DNA from: Heterohyrax brucei
Lineage: Eukaryota; Chordata; Mammalia; Hyracoidea; Procaviidae
Assembly: GCA_028571685.1 (NCBI GenBank)
Contig: CM053143.1
Span: forward strand, 377,001 to 441,000
DNA: 64,000 bases
Reading direction: 5' to 3'
The position numbers and the translations under genes are program-made. The notes beneath the pieces are model-generated. The model saw only the letters and a program-made list of their open reading frames with translations, was not told where the DNA came from and ran no database searches. Position 1 is the first letter of the stretch. Each line of letters opens with the position of its first letter. Below, piece after piece: positions 12,401 to 20,796 of the stretch.

Positions 12401-15400
12401 CAGAATTCATTCACTTCTAAGTTATCTTTCTTTGACTCCATAAAACTTCTCTAACAGTCTATAAAAATTTCACACCTACTATTTCCATTATGTTTAAGTT
12501 TAAAAGAATTTAATGCTAATGTGTTTCCAGCACTAAAAACACGAGTTTTTCACGTGCACAATTTTTGCCCAAATTTTACCTGTTACCCATATTTATTTCT
12601 CCATTGCTGTACGCATGTTTTTCCTGACAAAACTTCAAAACTAATTAACAACTTGGTCCTCTGTACCTATAACCTAGATTTATGAATGCTGCTAATAAAG
12701 AAGATTCCACAACCGTATGAAATTAGTACCACCCAAAATATGCCATTGCTAACCTTAACTATGTCCTAAATTCTGATCAAATATTCGATCCCCAAACTAA
12801 AGAGCCATCCTAGATCCCTCCCTTTCTTCTACTCTATATCCAAAGTACCAGTCCACTTTCTAAGCCTTCCTCATTAATCTTTCTCCAGCCCCACTGCCAG
12901 CAACTCTTGCTCTCTTTTCTAGATTACTGCCTCAGTGATATTTATACCACACAAATCAGAACATGGCACTCCTTTCCACAAAATTCTTCAGGAGCTACCC
13001 ACCATCCCATTCTGCAAAACACACACCTTTCAAACAACACAGTCTACATGTTACTACTGTGCAGCCTGGTTTACTGACACACCTATTTTATAATCTGTGT
13101 TCCTAAAACGCTGAGCTAACAACAGCTTAGCAGACAGGTCACCTGATGCCTCTGCCTAGAACACCTGCTCCCTGTTTCGTCTCCTGACCATAAAAAAAAA
13201 AAACAAAATCTCAAACCCTCTAAGAGTATTGAGTCAAATACGAATCTTAGCTCCGATGCTTACCTGCACTGTAAAAAAAAGAAAAAACAAAACCTAAACC
13301 CATTGTTGTCTGGGAGAAACAAATTCACAGTGACCCCATGTGGTACAGAGGAGAACTGCTACATACAGTTTTCTTGACTGTAGTGTTTACCGAAGGGGGA
13401 TGCCATCTTCCACAGTGCTACTGGGTGGGTGTGCACTGCCAACCTTTAGGCTAGTACTGTTCCTGTGTGCTAGGAGTCAATTCTGTCTCATAGCAATGCT
13501 ATACAATAGAGTAGAAGTGCCCTGTAGAGGTACTTAGGCTGTAATTTTTATAAGAGAAAAGCACCAGGTCTTTACTTGAGGGCAGCAGCTGGTGGGTTCA
13601 TACCAACCTTTTGGTTAGCAACCAAACACTTAACCATTGCACCACCCACTCATGTAACTCACACAGATCATTTATCTTACACACGCTTGGCTTTCTTTCT
13701 CATCATTAAAATTAAATATGAAGTTCCTCAGGGGGCTGAGGATCCCTGGAGAGGCAGTGGTTAAGCGTTTGGCTAACCAAAAGGTCACCAGTTCAAGTCC
13801 ACCAGCCACTTGGAAACCCTGTAGGGCAGTTCTACTCTATTCTATAGGATCATTGTGAGTTGGAATCAACTCAGCAGCAATGGCTTTTTTTGTTTTAGTA
13901 TGTTTTAAGTAGATGTGAGAACCGAATGAGGCAACCAATATAAAAAGACATAGAATATATAATACAGTGTCTGATACATGATAAATATTCAATGAACATG
14001 AACAATTGTAGTCTATATATATATATATATATTTGCCATCTTTCACGTGAGTACTACCTCCTTTGCTCTGCTCATGTGATTAACAACTATCTCCTTCACA
14101 GTCAATCAGAAGGGCAGGACCATTATGTATCCCCCAGCTTGTCAGGGAACTATACTAGTAGTTTTTTATTAGAGCTGGAGGATACGAGACTACATCTTTA
14201 AGATCATGAAGCTGAAAGGATATGATATAAAAATTGCTAGCAAAGGATATGATATAAAAATTGCTAGCAAACTTCTGCCCTGCCAAGTGAAGGCCTATCT
14301 GAGACACTGAGGCCAAGAAATGGAGCGAGCGAGTGAAGAGTTACCTCTACTAAATGAAAGGTGTAGTTCATATTCACCAGGCGCTCCTTGGAAACTCTAT
14401 AGGGCAGTTCTACTCTGTCCTACAGGATCACTATGTGTCAGTACTGGCTCAACGGCAACAAGTTATCACCCCTAAAGCACGGACTTCTCACATCTTTCCT
14501 CACTCAGGTAATCAATTGCCCTTTCCAGTCAAGTTTGTTGAAGTTAGATCACTTACAAGCTAGAGCCCTGGCTGTGGCTACTACTGTCCATCCCTTCCAG
14601 GAAGTCTTCCTGATTCCCTCAGATAAATACAGGTGTCCACTTCGCTGTGCTCTTTCTGTAACACCCACCCACCCACTAACCTGTAACATCTTGAAAGACT
14701 CTTACTTTATAACTTTGTATCATTAGTTCCCAGTGCATAAGGGTCTGCTTACAGAAAAGGTAAATAACAAAAGCATTTATAAAGTCCACAATACATGCCA
14801 AAACTATTCTAAATACTTTAAATACATGGAAATCACTTAACTGCTTTCAGTCCCTAGGAGGTTCAACTATTATTTCCATTTTATGAAAGAGTAGAACAAA
14901 GAACAGAGGTCTTATGTCCAAGGTCACAAATTCTAGTGAATTAGTGGCAAATCTTGGATTAAAGCAGATGTACTCTGACTCGAGGTTATGTTTTCATCAT
15001 GTAAATACTGAAAGAAAATCAATCAACCCCGAAAAAAATGTGTTGTGTAATCACTATCCACCTGATAGTTACTCTATAAAGTAAACGTCATTATTTCACA
15101 TTTTACCAAAGACCAGGGAAGAACAAAGAAAGCCTCCAGGTTCTAACATTTTGGATAAGCACTGTTACTAAGTAATATCTCACACCGTTAAAAAAAAAAA
15201 ATTAAATTCTAAACTCTGTTATGAAAACATTTTTTAAATCTAAGAATTTTGTGGATAAAGCTAAGCTCATGAATGTTTCTTCTTACATAAACGAACAACG
15301 CATATAATCACTTATCCATTCAAGTACCCCTTTTATGATCCAATTACCTCTTACCTTGAACTTTTTGTTGATGCCATGTTTTCATTAATAGAAGGCATAC

Positions 15401-18400
15401 TGAATTAAGAAGCATTTATGAAATATGGGCTTCACTATATATTATAAGAGTTACATATATCCCTCTGGATTCGGGGGGGTAGGGTTCTGTGGCACAAATG
15501 TCCCTCTGCACTCTAGCATCTTCTAAATCTCTTGGCAGATGCATACAGTACATGCGTACAGTACCTGAAACTGAAGTATCTGCATGCACACAGAATCATC
15601 AAAACACCAGTTCCCAAATAACACACACACACACACACTGCCGTTGAGTTGATTAATTCCAACTCATAACTACACTAGAGGACAGAGTGGAATCATTCCT
15701 TAAGGTTTCCAAAAAGTGCGTGGTGGATTAAAACTGCTGAACTTTTGGTTAGCAGCCAAACTCTACCCACTACATATCAGGTTTCCAAATAAGGAGCACA
15801 GTTACCAGGCTTACCTCACTGCACAAAAGCCAAGATATGAAAGTTCTGCACAATCACACCTCCAGGATGTACATTACTTAATAGTCTATAAAAAGAGTAT
15901 GTTGCAGCACATGACCATTTCTTCAGTTTCAACCAGGTATAAAGGCAGAAAATGTAGGTGGATAAACACATATGCTATGAAAGGGACATTCAATGAATCT
16001 AATGTGCCAGGAGCTAACTTAAGAGTACAAACATCGATTTTTATTCTACCAGCTGAAACATCTGAAAATATGACTACTAATAAATAAAATACTAAAATTT
16101 CACTTCAGAAAGTATTCTCAAGTCCTCACAAGCTAAAAAAATGCTCATGTATTTGTAAATGCTTTGTTTTAAAACCAGGTGTTTAAGATTATCTATCTAG
16201 GTAATTATTTTTATATAATATGTAGCAAATGGTCAATGACTGTTAAAAATACTTAATTGTGTATGTATGTAAACTATGTAGAATCCTGGTGCCATTTGAT
16301 GGTATATAATTCATAATTTCTTAGTTTTTATTTTTTAAAGTATCATGCAGATAACTATTGCTTTTTTATCTACTATAAATTTCTATTTATGTATTTACAT
16401 ACTGTCACTCAGATGTGTGCTATATGTTATTATATGCTCACATTTTTCTTACCCTTTTTAGAAACAAGGTAAATAAAAAAAAAGCACACCCCCAAATAAG
16501 TTTTTTTAAGCTCAAATAAAAACCAGGAAACACTACCTACTCTACCCTTTTTGAAGATTCACCATGTAGATGCCCTTATTAAAAAATCCAAGGAGTTCCA
16601 CCATAAAGAAATGAGTTTCGTTTTTTTAAAACCTTGTATTCTTCAGAAACACCAGGAACAATCTGTACAATATATTTCAGGAAATTCTGGATTATTAGAG
16701 TCAACCATTGAAGGATTTACCCAAGTTAAACATTATGTTTCCTTTTTCTCCCATCTTTGATTCTACTCACTACACTGGAAAAGTGCATTCTCAAAACTCT
16801 TATTTGTTATGCCTTGTACTTGCATTTTTGCAGCTTTTGATAGTTTCTGAAACATACTTCAATTCTCAGAACAATGCCATAAGACAGGAAGAGGTTTTCT
16901 CCTTCTCCAGGCGCGGGCAGTCAGGCTTAGCCCATTTGCCAAGGTCACACATAACTAATATAGCAAGGAGTGAGGACTCCCACCAATTCCTCTGCCCCAT
17001 GTCTACATGACTCAGGTGTTCATTGCCTTGTTTATATCCTCTGTTCATCTAAAAACTAACACGATTGGCAAGAGGAAAAGGACAGTTCCCTAAATGTTTA
17101 AATACCTAGTGTAATTTAGACATTTCTATAAATAACTTTATATGAATACACGTCTGCAACAGCTGTGTCTGATGTTAACCCGTAACATTCGATAGGCAGA
17201 ACAGGAACTACTGTTGTTGCTTAGATGCCAGAGTCAGCCCCCGCTCCTGTGATCAGATGCACAAAAGGATGAAACACTGCTGGTCCTGTACCTTCCCCAG
17301 GATTGGTTAGTGACAGGATCTTTGTGACCTACAGGGTTTTCTTGGCTGATTTTGAGAAGCAGGTCACCAGATCTTTCTCCCCAGTTCTTCATAGTCTGGA
17401 AGCTCTGCTAAAAGTTGCTCAGTATCACAGCAACACGCACGCTTCCACTCACAGGCATGTTACGGCTGTGCAAGAAGTACACTGGCTGGGAACTGAAGTG
17501 GGTCTCCTGACAGAAGGTGAGAATTCTGCCAACACCCACCAATTTCCCCTAAAACATTTACCAGCACTGTTCCTCTATAAAACAGAAAAAACAGTGGAAG
17601 ATCCTGATGTGCATCTATCTGTCTGGTGGCCCAGGGGACCTCAGAGGAGTCAGCCCTTGTCTCAATTCACCTTTGTTCCCCTGAGCCAGAGTTCAGTCAA
17701 CTGCGGTGAGAACTACTGTGATTCCAGACACCACCAGAAACGTCCTCTCAGAAAACTCTCAGTGGGTTTTCCTAAAGAACAGAAACCATTTGGAGAATTC
17801 CTTTTCTTTAACAGAAAAAAAAAAAAAAGACAAAATTCTCTCCCTTCAAATAACACAAATGGCAAAAAAAAAAAAAAATTCTGGCAAATGCTAGTATGGA
17901 AATCATGGTTTTACGGACTAATTTCAGTGCTGCTGTAATTCTAAAATCTACATTATGAAGTAAATTAGAAATAATTTCATTGTAATTCTGTCCTATAAAG
18001 AAAACTGAAGCTCCTGTGCCTCAGTAAGCCTACGCCTAGGTGTTTCTGGAGCTGCAATGACAGACGACTAAAAAGTGCTCTGGCCTTCCACCAGGCATCA
18101 GATTAATTCAACAGCTAAACACACAATTGGCCGCCTGACTTACGGGTTTTCTCTAGCCTGTTATTTTGATTTGTCTATAAAAGTGAAAAGTCCTGATTTT
18201 TTTTGCCCACAAATATTTACAAAATACAAAATTTGCCCACAAATATTTACAAAATACAAAATACCTATAATACATATTTTGTGACTCGTTACCTTAAAAT
18301 ATATTTTTAAGAAATACAATCATAACAGAAATTATTACCTGAACCCAATAAATTGTCTGAAGATACACTTTTGACTTGAAGAATTCTGGGTTTGGGTTCC

Positions 18401-20714
18401 ACTTCCATTTTCTCTTTTTCAATTTCCTGATTTTTATTTTGAGGCTCAGATGAGGAATTTACAGCAGCATCTTCACAACCATCAGGGACTACCTCCTCAT
18501 CATTTCTGACAAGGCATACTGGTTCATCTTTGATTATATCATTGTTTGATTTCTTGGTTTTCAAAAAAGACAGTCTTGGAAAATTATTTTCATCATCATC
18601 TGATATGTGAAAATCATTCATCTTTCTCTTAACTGAATTTTCATCTGCTGACGTATCAGAGAAATCACCTAAGGATACTAAAAAATAATGTAAAAGAAAA
18701 AAGTGTTTTCAATGGCTTATTTTAAAATGTTGGAACACACACAGGGTAGCCAACTAGACTACAGGTAACGACAACAACAAAGTTACACTAATCAAAATAA
18801 ATAAGATAGCCTTAAAGTTCAGAAATGAATTTACAAGCATGAATAGGTACAAATTTATTTTAGAAATACACCCACAGTGGGGAAAAAAAGGTAACAGACA
18901 GCTTTTACTGGTGTTTATGAAATAAAATTTTCAGTGTTATCAATTTATTGAGAACATACTTACTGGGTGCCTACAATATGTCAGGTACTGTGCTTACTTT
19001 GGAAAAAGTCATCTAAGAGATGCTCAATCAGCTCTACGACATTTAAATTAGACACTGAACTCTACACCTTTCATTTGCAAAAATATTCATCACAGAAATA
19101 AAAAATATTTGTAAACGGAAGATTTTTAACTAGCAACTTCCTAGTTAGACTATTTTCCACAATAATTCTGGAACTGAAATTCCACCATAGCACAGAGAAT
19201 TAGATTCTACTAATAGCATAATAAAGAATATTAACTTGGCCACCAGATATCAATCATTTAACTGCTACTCTCATTTTTTTTACATGAACTATTAGAGTCA
19301 GTCATTGAATATTACAGGAATACAACACGAACTTCAAATTTAGAATACTGTACACTTACACACGAAGGCTAAAATCTTAATATTCTTACTAAATCAAAAG
19401 AAACCAAAATCAATCGAGTAATTAAATCATGAATATACTGCATATAAAAACTAGAATTTTTTTTAATTCACTTCCTATATCCAAATCACTTGGGTTACAG
19501 GCAAAGAATCAGATCTATCAAAAACTCCAGGTGATTCTGATGTGTAACAAGGCTAGTTCTGTGGTCTCTAGTTACTATCTAGTTATAAAAGACCCGAGAA
19601 GGTTGACCTTAAAGCCACACCTGTCATTTCCAAGCTGATTTACCAACAACAGTCATCTCTTTGCTGCCAACTTACTGTCAGTTGATTTTTATTTCCATAT
19701 ACACATTCAGAAATCAACCAAGGGCAATCATACACCTTTCAGAAGATTAAGAGTGATTTTCTGCTCCTGAAGAGTTGGAACCTACAATCCAGTGAGATAA
19801 TATACATAATTTTAAGTGATCTTTTTGACAGTCTAAATGTAACAACGGAAAAGAAAAGTAAAGAAGTGGTTTCCTTTTCCACATTCTCACATACCAATCT
19901 CATCACTGTCAAGGTCATCTGAGTATTCAGAGCTCCGCTGTCTGGCTGATCGAGCTGTAACTGCTTTTAACAGTTCATCCTGAAATAAAGTAAATTTCCA
20001 GCTGAACTTGTAGGTCTCCTATTTAGAATTCATTATTTGAACAAATAATGCTTAGTTAATGACTGCCTTCAAACATTGGTTTCACTTATCTAACAAACAT
20101 TCGCTGAAAGCTTCTTCATACAAAGCACCCAAACCCTCAAAATCAGTGCAGAACATGACAGACATGATTCCCATCACGATCGAGCTTACTAGGAGGGAAT
20201 GGACTACAAGAAATAATTACAGGTTACACACATCATAACTAGAAAGTAACAAACAAATGGGAATCAATTTAACTAGTACCTTTTAAAAGCTTTTCTTTCT
20301 GTGTTATCACAAAAAAGCATAAATACTGCAAATTTAAAGACTTAGCTCAAAAACAAAGACTAACCCACATGACTTTTCAAAAAAAGGCTTTATATTTCTA
20401 CCTGAAAAACAGCGATCTAATGGTTGATTTAACATTTAACTCAGCAATGACAAATACTGAGCCAATTCTGCAGTCTTAAACCACGCATGAGCATTAGTAC
20501 TAAGCCACTGGAGCCCAAATAGGATCTGATACACTGATACATATATGCTGTTGCTACAGTAGCTTCAAGTCCTTCATTCCTAAGGCAGTGTTTAAACTGC
20601 AAATCCAATGAAAAATACAAGGCCTTTGACATACTTTACCTGGAAAGTAGTTCTTTTGGTGACTTTTGGACTCTTTGTATATGCCAAAGTTGTGCTAAAA
20701 ACTTCATCAGACAT
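245..20714 (-). CDS. MAP9: MAP9, microtubule-associated protein 9 (ASAP), codons 1 to about 414; 3' end outside window
   Basis: MAP9 is a spindle and aster microtubule-binding protein, also tied to cilia in vertebrates. Eight coding exons lie here on the minus strand: 20640-20714 (coding part of exon 2), 19895-19979, 18339-18677, 11086-11250, 6611-6704, 4267-4511, 2422-2492 and 245-413. All are bounded by GT donors and AG acceptors. Phases run 0,1,1,0,1,0,2,0 and are consistent throughout, apart from one surplus base in exon 5. The translation follows the human MAP9 order as I remember it: MSDEVFST start, DELLKAVTARSARQRSSEYS, VSLGDFSDTSADENS, KPSPWPRSML, LGDSFSPGS, SQSVLISTSATES, RASSAS, YLGTLKVLDQK and DDIRAAVYQ. 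The human protein is about 647 residues, so roughly 64% is present. The missing part is the Lys/Glu/Trp-rich C-terminal microtubule-binding half. As read, the frame stops at codon 189. No other gene overlaps the locus. Confidence 0.93.
490..1329. other. MAP9 intron 8, left part; no recognised feature
   Basis: AT-rich intronic sequence with no convincing open frame or repeat that I can name. Confidence 0.5.
1330..1475 (+). repeat. fragment resembling the L1 3'UTR
   Basis: The segment GAAGCCCAGGGTGGAAAGGG...AACTAATGTCATATAACAAGACA resembles the end of the L1 3'UTR seen more fully at 11.7-11.85 kb. Confidence 0.5.
1935..2329 (+). mobile_element. MaLR-type LTR, 5'-truncated
   Basis: It shares with the LTRs at 10.56, 30.81 and 63.58 kb the blocks GAGGCAGGACTCAATCTGTAA, GGGACCTCATACCA, AGCCAAGAGAGAAAG, and the end ATTTCTGTCTGGGCAGCATTAGATAACTAAAACA. 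It lies in intron 8, antisense to MAP9. Confidence 0.75.
2422..2492 (-). CDS. MAP9: MAP9 exon 8 (about codons 335-357)
   Basis: 71 nt. The acceptor is GTTTAATAG|AAAGC and the donor GGCAG|GTAATC. It encodes KAVEDRNISSKSSTNSRASS followed by ASG, and leaves two bases (AG) that join the first base of exon 9 to make Arg. It is too short to stand out as an ORF and was found by frame continuity and protein similarity. Confidence 0.9.
2700..3100. repeat. possible ancient interspersed repeat
   Basis: The phrase style (AAGCCTGCAGAAAGAGCCTGAGAAAGGAAAGCACC, then GGTAAGGGGTTTGGATTTTCTC split by spacers) resembles an old mammalian repeat family. I cannot name it. The rest of intron 7 from 3100 to 3910 shows nothing clear. 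Confidence 0.3.
3915..4070 (-). mobile_element. AfroSINE, diverged
   Basis: Tail-side GTGAGTCAATTCGGCATCAC is at the left, GTTTTCCAAGGAGCAGCC is central, and the head-side GCTCTTAACCAGGGCTGG is at the right. It sits in intron 7, about 200 bp downstream of exon 7 in gene sense. Confidence 0.8.
4267..4511 (-). CDS. MAP9: MAP9 exon 7 (about codons 253-334)
   Basis: 245 nt. The acceptor is CAAAATAG|ATCAG and the donor ACAAAG|GTAATT. The product runs DQNEEFTENCDSLKSKENEEN, then a Glu/Lys-rich stretch, then VDSLLFKSQSVLISTSATES. It is open throughout, entering at phase 1 and leaving at phase 0. The acceptor has a weak pyrimidine tract. The chosen site is the one that restores the conserved Asp codon across the junction. 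Confidence 0.92.
4512..5430. other. MAP9 intron 6, no recognised feature
   Basis: No supported gene or repeat. Short open frames here lack similarity to anything I recognise. Confidence 0.45.
5435..5590 (+). repeat. MIR SINE
   Basis: MIR core layout: GACTCTGGTGCCAAAGATTC, then CCACCACTGACCTTGGG, then CTTCAGTTTTTCTCATCTGC, then GTAAGCACTTAATACATGTT. Confidence 0.75.
5675..5885 (-). repeat. MIR/L2-class relic
   Basis: Typical reverse-oriented layout: ACTACGTGCTTACTACGGGA, then CCCACAACAACCTGTAGGCAG, then TCAGGGTCAGGGAACTTTATT, then GGATTCAAATCCAGCTTAG. Confidence 0.6.
5925..6088 (-). mobile_element. AfroSINE
   Basis: Full-length layout, from AAACCCATTGCCATC at the tail side to GTTAGCTGCC and GTGCCACCAGGGCTCTG at the tRNA-like head. 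It is head-to-head with the next copy. Confidence 0.9.
6103..6318 (+). mobile_element. AfroSINE, long variant
   Basis: It starts AGAGCCCTGGTGGCACAGTGG, contains the extra internal block GAGAAAGATATGGCAATTTG, and ends with CAGCAGCACTGGGTTTTGG and a TTTGG-rich tail. Its first 17 bp (with the preceding C) pair perfectly with the end of the previous SINE across a 10-bp loop. Confidence 0.88.
6325..6490 (-). repeat. MIR relic
   Basis: The blocks TTCACAACAGCCTTATGAGG, TTATAAAATGGGGAAATGGAG and AAATCACATGACTAGTAAAT are the reverse complement of a MIR body. Confidence 0.6.
6611..6704 (-). CDS. MAP9: MAP9 exon 6 (about codons 222-252)
   Basis: 94 nt. The acceptor is TTAAATAG|GACCC and the donor ACAG|GTGGCT. 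The product includes LTSPLSLCLKESLGDSFSPGS. The LGDSFSPGS core is the piece that identifies it as MAP9; the flanks have diverged. Entry phase is 0 and exit phase 1, joining G to AT of exon 7 to give Asp. An inverted AfroSINE pair lies about 290 bp downstream in gene sense. Confidence 0.88.
6705..7559. other. MAP9 intron 5, no recognised feature
   Basis: AT-rich with no named repeat. A 109-codon minus-strand frame at 7229-7558 has no recognisable domain and is judged chance. Confidence 0.45.
7560..10165 (+). mobile_element. old L1 or HAL1-like LINE remnant
   Basis: A-rich, stop-littered LINE sequence in plus orientation. The left part resembles the coiled-coil region of L1 ORF1 (GATGGATAAACAGATGAGAG, then CAATCCAAAGTATTCAGTCTGAG). 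The right part resembles ORF2 (CACAAGATCTTTGCAAATGC, then TTAAAGTCGTGTTCACAGGA). An AfroSINE at 8761-8921 interrupts it. The small open frames inside are decayed LINE pieces. Confidence 0.65.
8761..8921 (-). mobile_element. AfroSINE
   Basis: AACCCATTGTCGTCAAGTC tail, TTTCCAAGGAGAGCTGGC body and GCACTTAACCACTACGGCCC head, inserted in the old LINE. Confidence 0.88.
10562..11037 (+). mobile_element. MaLR-type solo LTR next to MAP9 exon 5
   Basis: From GTCCTGGATTAAACTGTGTC to GTTAGAGCAGTATCTCATGATTAATACA. It matches the LTR family at 30806-31253. It is antisense to MAP9 and ends 48 bp from the exon 5 donor. The open frames within it are non-genic. Confidence 0.8.
11086..11250 (-). CDS. MAP9: MAP9 exon 5, reading frame broken by a +1 shift in an A7 run
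   Basis: 165 nt. The acceptor is GACATAG|GTTCCC and the donor CTGAG|GTTAGC. The first part reads FKPSPWPRSMLKK, matching MAP9, but then hits TAA at 11183-11185. Downstream, a different frame is open and MAP9-like (GVDKEIILGEK, then SLPKAEKRTFFEDFDPE) and runs into the donor in phase 0. The two frames meet at the homopolymer 11204-11210, which is seven A in gene sense. Entry phase 1 and exit phase 0 require a length of 2 modulo 3, and 165 is one base too long. Taken literally the protein ends after 188 residues. Both splice sites and the flanking exons look intact, so a sequencing or assembly error, or a rare allele, is as likely as true loss. The exon also appears about a dozen codons shorter than the human one (from memory). 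Confidence 0.88.
11340..11893 (+). mobile_element. 5'-truncated L1, 3'UTR end
   Basis: The blocks GAGTATGGCCCTTGGATACC, GAGGTTCACGCTACAAAG, CAAGAACTACAAGACAGGAG and AACCAATGTCATAAAACATT, followed by an A-rich terminus (GCAATAAAAAAAGAGAG), mark an L1 3' end. It lies in intron 4. Confidence 0.65.
11900..12885. other. MAP9 intron 4, no recognised feature
   Basis: No clear repeat or gene; AT-rich unique-looking sequence. Confidence 0.4.
12890..13180 (+). repeat. L2 LINE fragment
   Basis: The L2-like order CCCACTGCCAGCAACTCTTG, GGCACTCCTTTCCACAAAAT, CTTCAGGAGCTACCCACCAT and GATGCCTCTGCCTAGAACACC is seen. An L2 3' end follows at 14.56 kb, split by SINEs. Confidence 0.55.
13282..13460 (-). mobile_element. 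AfroSINE-related copy, diverged
   Basis: AAACCCATTGTTGTCTGGGAG, then ACAGTGACCCCATGTGG, then GTTTTCTTGACTGTAGTGTTTACCG, then TGCCAACCTTTAGGC. The body resembles the variant that carries the TTTTCTTGGCTG block. Confidence 0.65.
13461..13652 (-). mobile_element. AfroSINE, long variant
   Basis: GGAGTCAATTCTGTCTCATAGC tail, GCAGCTGGTGGGTTCATACC body, and TTTTGGTTAGCAACCAAACACTTAACCATTGCACCACCC head split over several lines. Confidence 0.8.
13745..13899 (+). mobile_element. AfroSINE
   Basis: The head CCTGGAGAGGCAGTGGTTAAG, the body GGTCACCAGTTCAAGTCCACC, and the tail GTTGGAATCAACTCAGCAGC with a T-rich end are all present. Confidence 0.9.
14011..14033. repeat. (TA)n microsatellite
   Basis: Uninterrupted TA run following CTAGTCTA. 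Confidence 0.85.
14215..14268. repeat. perfect 27-bp tandem duplication
   Basis: The unit AAAGGATATGATATAAAAAT plus TGCTAGC occurs twice with no mismatch, at 14215-14241 and 14242-14268. No mismatch implies a recent event. Confidence 0.9.
14372..14463 (+). mobile_element. AfroSINE, 3' half
   Basis: ACCAGGCGCTCCTTGGAAAC through CAGTACTGGCTCAACGGCAACAAG. The tRNA-like head is missing. Confidence 0.8.
14560..14770 (+). repeat. L2 LINE 3' part
   Basis: CCTTCCAGGAAGTCTTCCTG, then GTGTCCACTTCGCTGTGCTC, then CCCAGTGCATAAGGGTCTG, in L2 sense order. Confidence 0.6.
14775..14985 (-). repeat. MIR relic
   Basis: ACTATTCTAAATACTTTAAA, then ATTATTTCCATTTTATGAAAG, then CCAAGGTCACAAATTCTAG: reverse-oriented MIR pattern. 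Confidence 0.6.
15622..15787 (-). mobile_element. AfroSINE with (CA)n at its tail
   Basis: A CA run at 15622-15639 abuts the tail GCCGTTGAGTTGATTAATTC. The body continues to TTTTGGTTAGCAGCCAAACTC and CAGGTTTCC. Confidence 0.88.
15790..16855. other. MAP9 intron 4, no recognised feature
   Basis: AT-rich unique-looking sequence. The small open frames have no recognised similarity. Confidence 0.4.
16860..17010 (-). repeat. MIR relic
   Basis: CAGAACAATGCCATAAGACAG, then CATTTGCCAAGGTCACACATA, then GAGTGAGGACTCCCACC: reverse MIR order. Confidence 0.55.
17205..17545 (-). mobile_element. composite SINE with a tRNA-Gly-like head
   Basis: At the right end the minus strand reads GGCAGAATTCTCACCTTCTG, then GGAGACCCACTTCAGTTCCCAGCCAGTG split by spacers. 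This matches the D-arm, anticodon and T-arm layout of tRNA-Gly. The body (ACAGGGTTTTCTTGGCTGAT, GAAGCAGGTCACCAGATC) is shared with long AfroSINE variants, and the left end carries GTTGTTGCTTAGATGCCAGAG, an RTE-like tail. It is not a functional tRNA gene. It also accounts for much of a 211-codon chance frame at 17303-17938. Confidence 0.7.
17546..18201. other. MAP9 intron 4, A-rich tracts only
   Basis: Two A runs (about 17815-17830 and 17864-17878) and otherwise no recognised feature. Confidence 0.4.
18202..18261. repeat. perfect 30-bp tandem duplication
   Basis: The unit TTTGCCCACAAATATTTACA plus AAATACAAAA is at 18202-18231 and 18232-18261 without mismatch. It lies 78 bp past the exon 4 donor in gene-reverse coordinates, within intron 4. 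Confidence 0.9.
18339..18677 (-). CDS. MAP9: MAP9 exon 4 (codons 54-166 plus first base of 167)
   Basis: 339 nt. The acceptor is TTTTTTAG|TATCC and the donor TTCAG|GTAATA. The product starts VSLGDFSDTSADENSVKRK, continues through an acidic DDDENN patch and a DEPVCLVRNDEEVVPDGCED segment, and ends KPRILQVKSVSSDNLLGS. There are no internal stops. It is the largest exon in the window and among the most securely matched to MAP9. The product is hydrophilic with no membrane segment, as expected for a cytoskeletal protein. Confidence 0.94.
18678..19894. other. MAP9 intron 3, no recognised feature
   Basis: AT-rich with no repeat I can name confidently. Confidence 0.4.
19895..19979 (-). CDS. MAP9: MAP9 exon 3 (codons 26-53 plus first base of 54)
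   Basis: 85 nt. The acceptor is TTTCAG|GATGAA and the donor ATTG|GTATGTG. It encodes DELLKAVTARSARQRSSEYS followed by an acidic DDLDSDEI stretch. Entry phase is 0 and exit phase 1, joining a G to TA of exon 4 to make Val. The Ser/acid-rich composition fits the disordered N-terminal region of the family. Confidence 0.93.
19980..20639. other. MAP9 intron 2, no recognised feature
   Basis: Unique-looking sequence; no supported element. Confidence 0.4.
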
Positions 20715-20796
20715 AGCGTAGTTTTATTTATTTATTCATTTACTTTACCCTTTACATACATGAAATGTATAACAAACAATTCAACTCTGATGGTGG
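20640..20796 (-). CDS. MAP9: MAP9 exon 2: 5'UTR tail plus codons 1-25
   Basis: The acceptor is a strong pyrimidine tract ending in TTTCAG, with the exon starting at 20796. The start codon is 20712-20714 (minus) and the coding part begins MSDEVFSTTLAYTKSPKV. The donor CAG|GTAAAG leaves phase 0. The ATG has G at -3 and T at +4, a moderate context. The 82-nt leader portion holds three short upstream ORFs (see separate entry). The start was chosen because the protein N-terminus matches the remembered MAP9 start and no in-frame upstream ATG remains open. Confidence 0.93.
20728..20761 (-). promoter_or_regulatory. three upstream ORFs in the MAP9 5'UTR
   Basis: Reading the minus strand, an ATG at 20759-20761 opens a 9-codon ORF that stops at 20732-20734. 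A second ATG at 20755-20757 is followed directly by TAA (20752-20754), a minimal start-stop element. A third ATG at 20737-20739 reads three codons and stops at 20728-20730. All three close before the main start at 20714, so re-initiation at MAP9 is possible. What is seen is the ATG and stop positions; the regulatory effect is inferred. Confidence 0.6.

Noticed and set aside
17470..17545. Possible tRNA-Gly gene
   Set aside because: Diverged, embedded as a SINE head and lacking an intact anticodon arm and acceptor stem.
17303..17938. Longest open frame in the window (211 codons, plus strand)
   Set aside because: Its first 80 codons lie in a reverse-oriented tRNA-Gly-headed SINE and its end is made of A-run lysines. 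There is no domain, and it is antisense inside a MAP9 intron.
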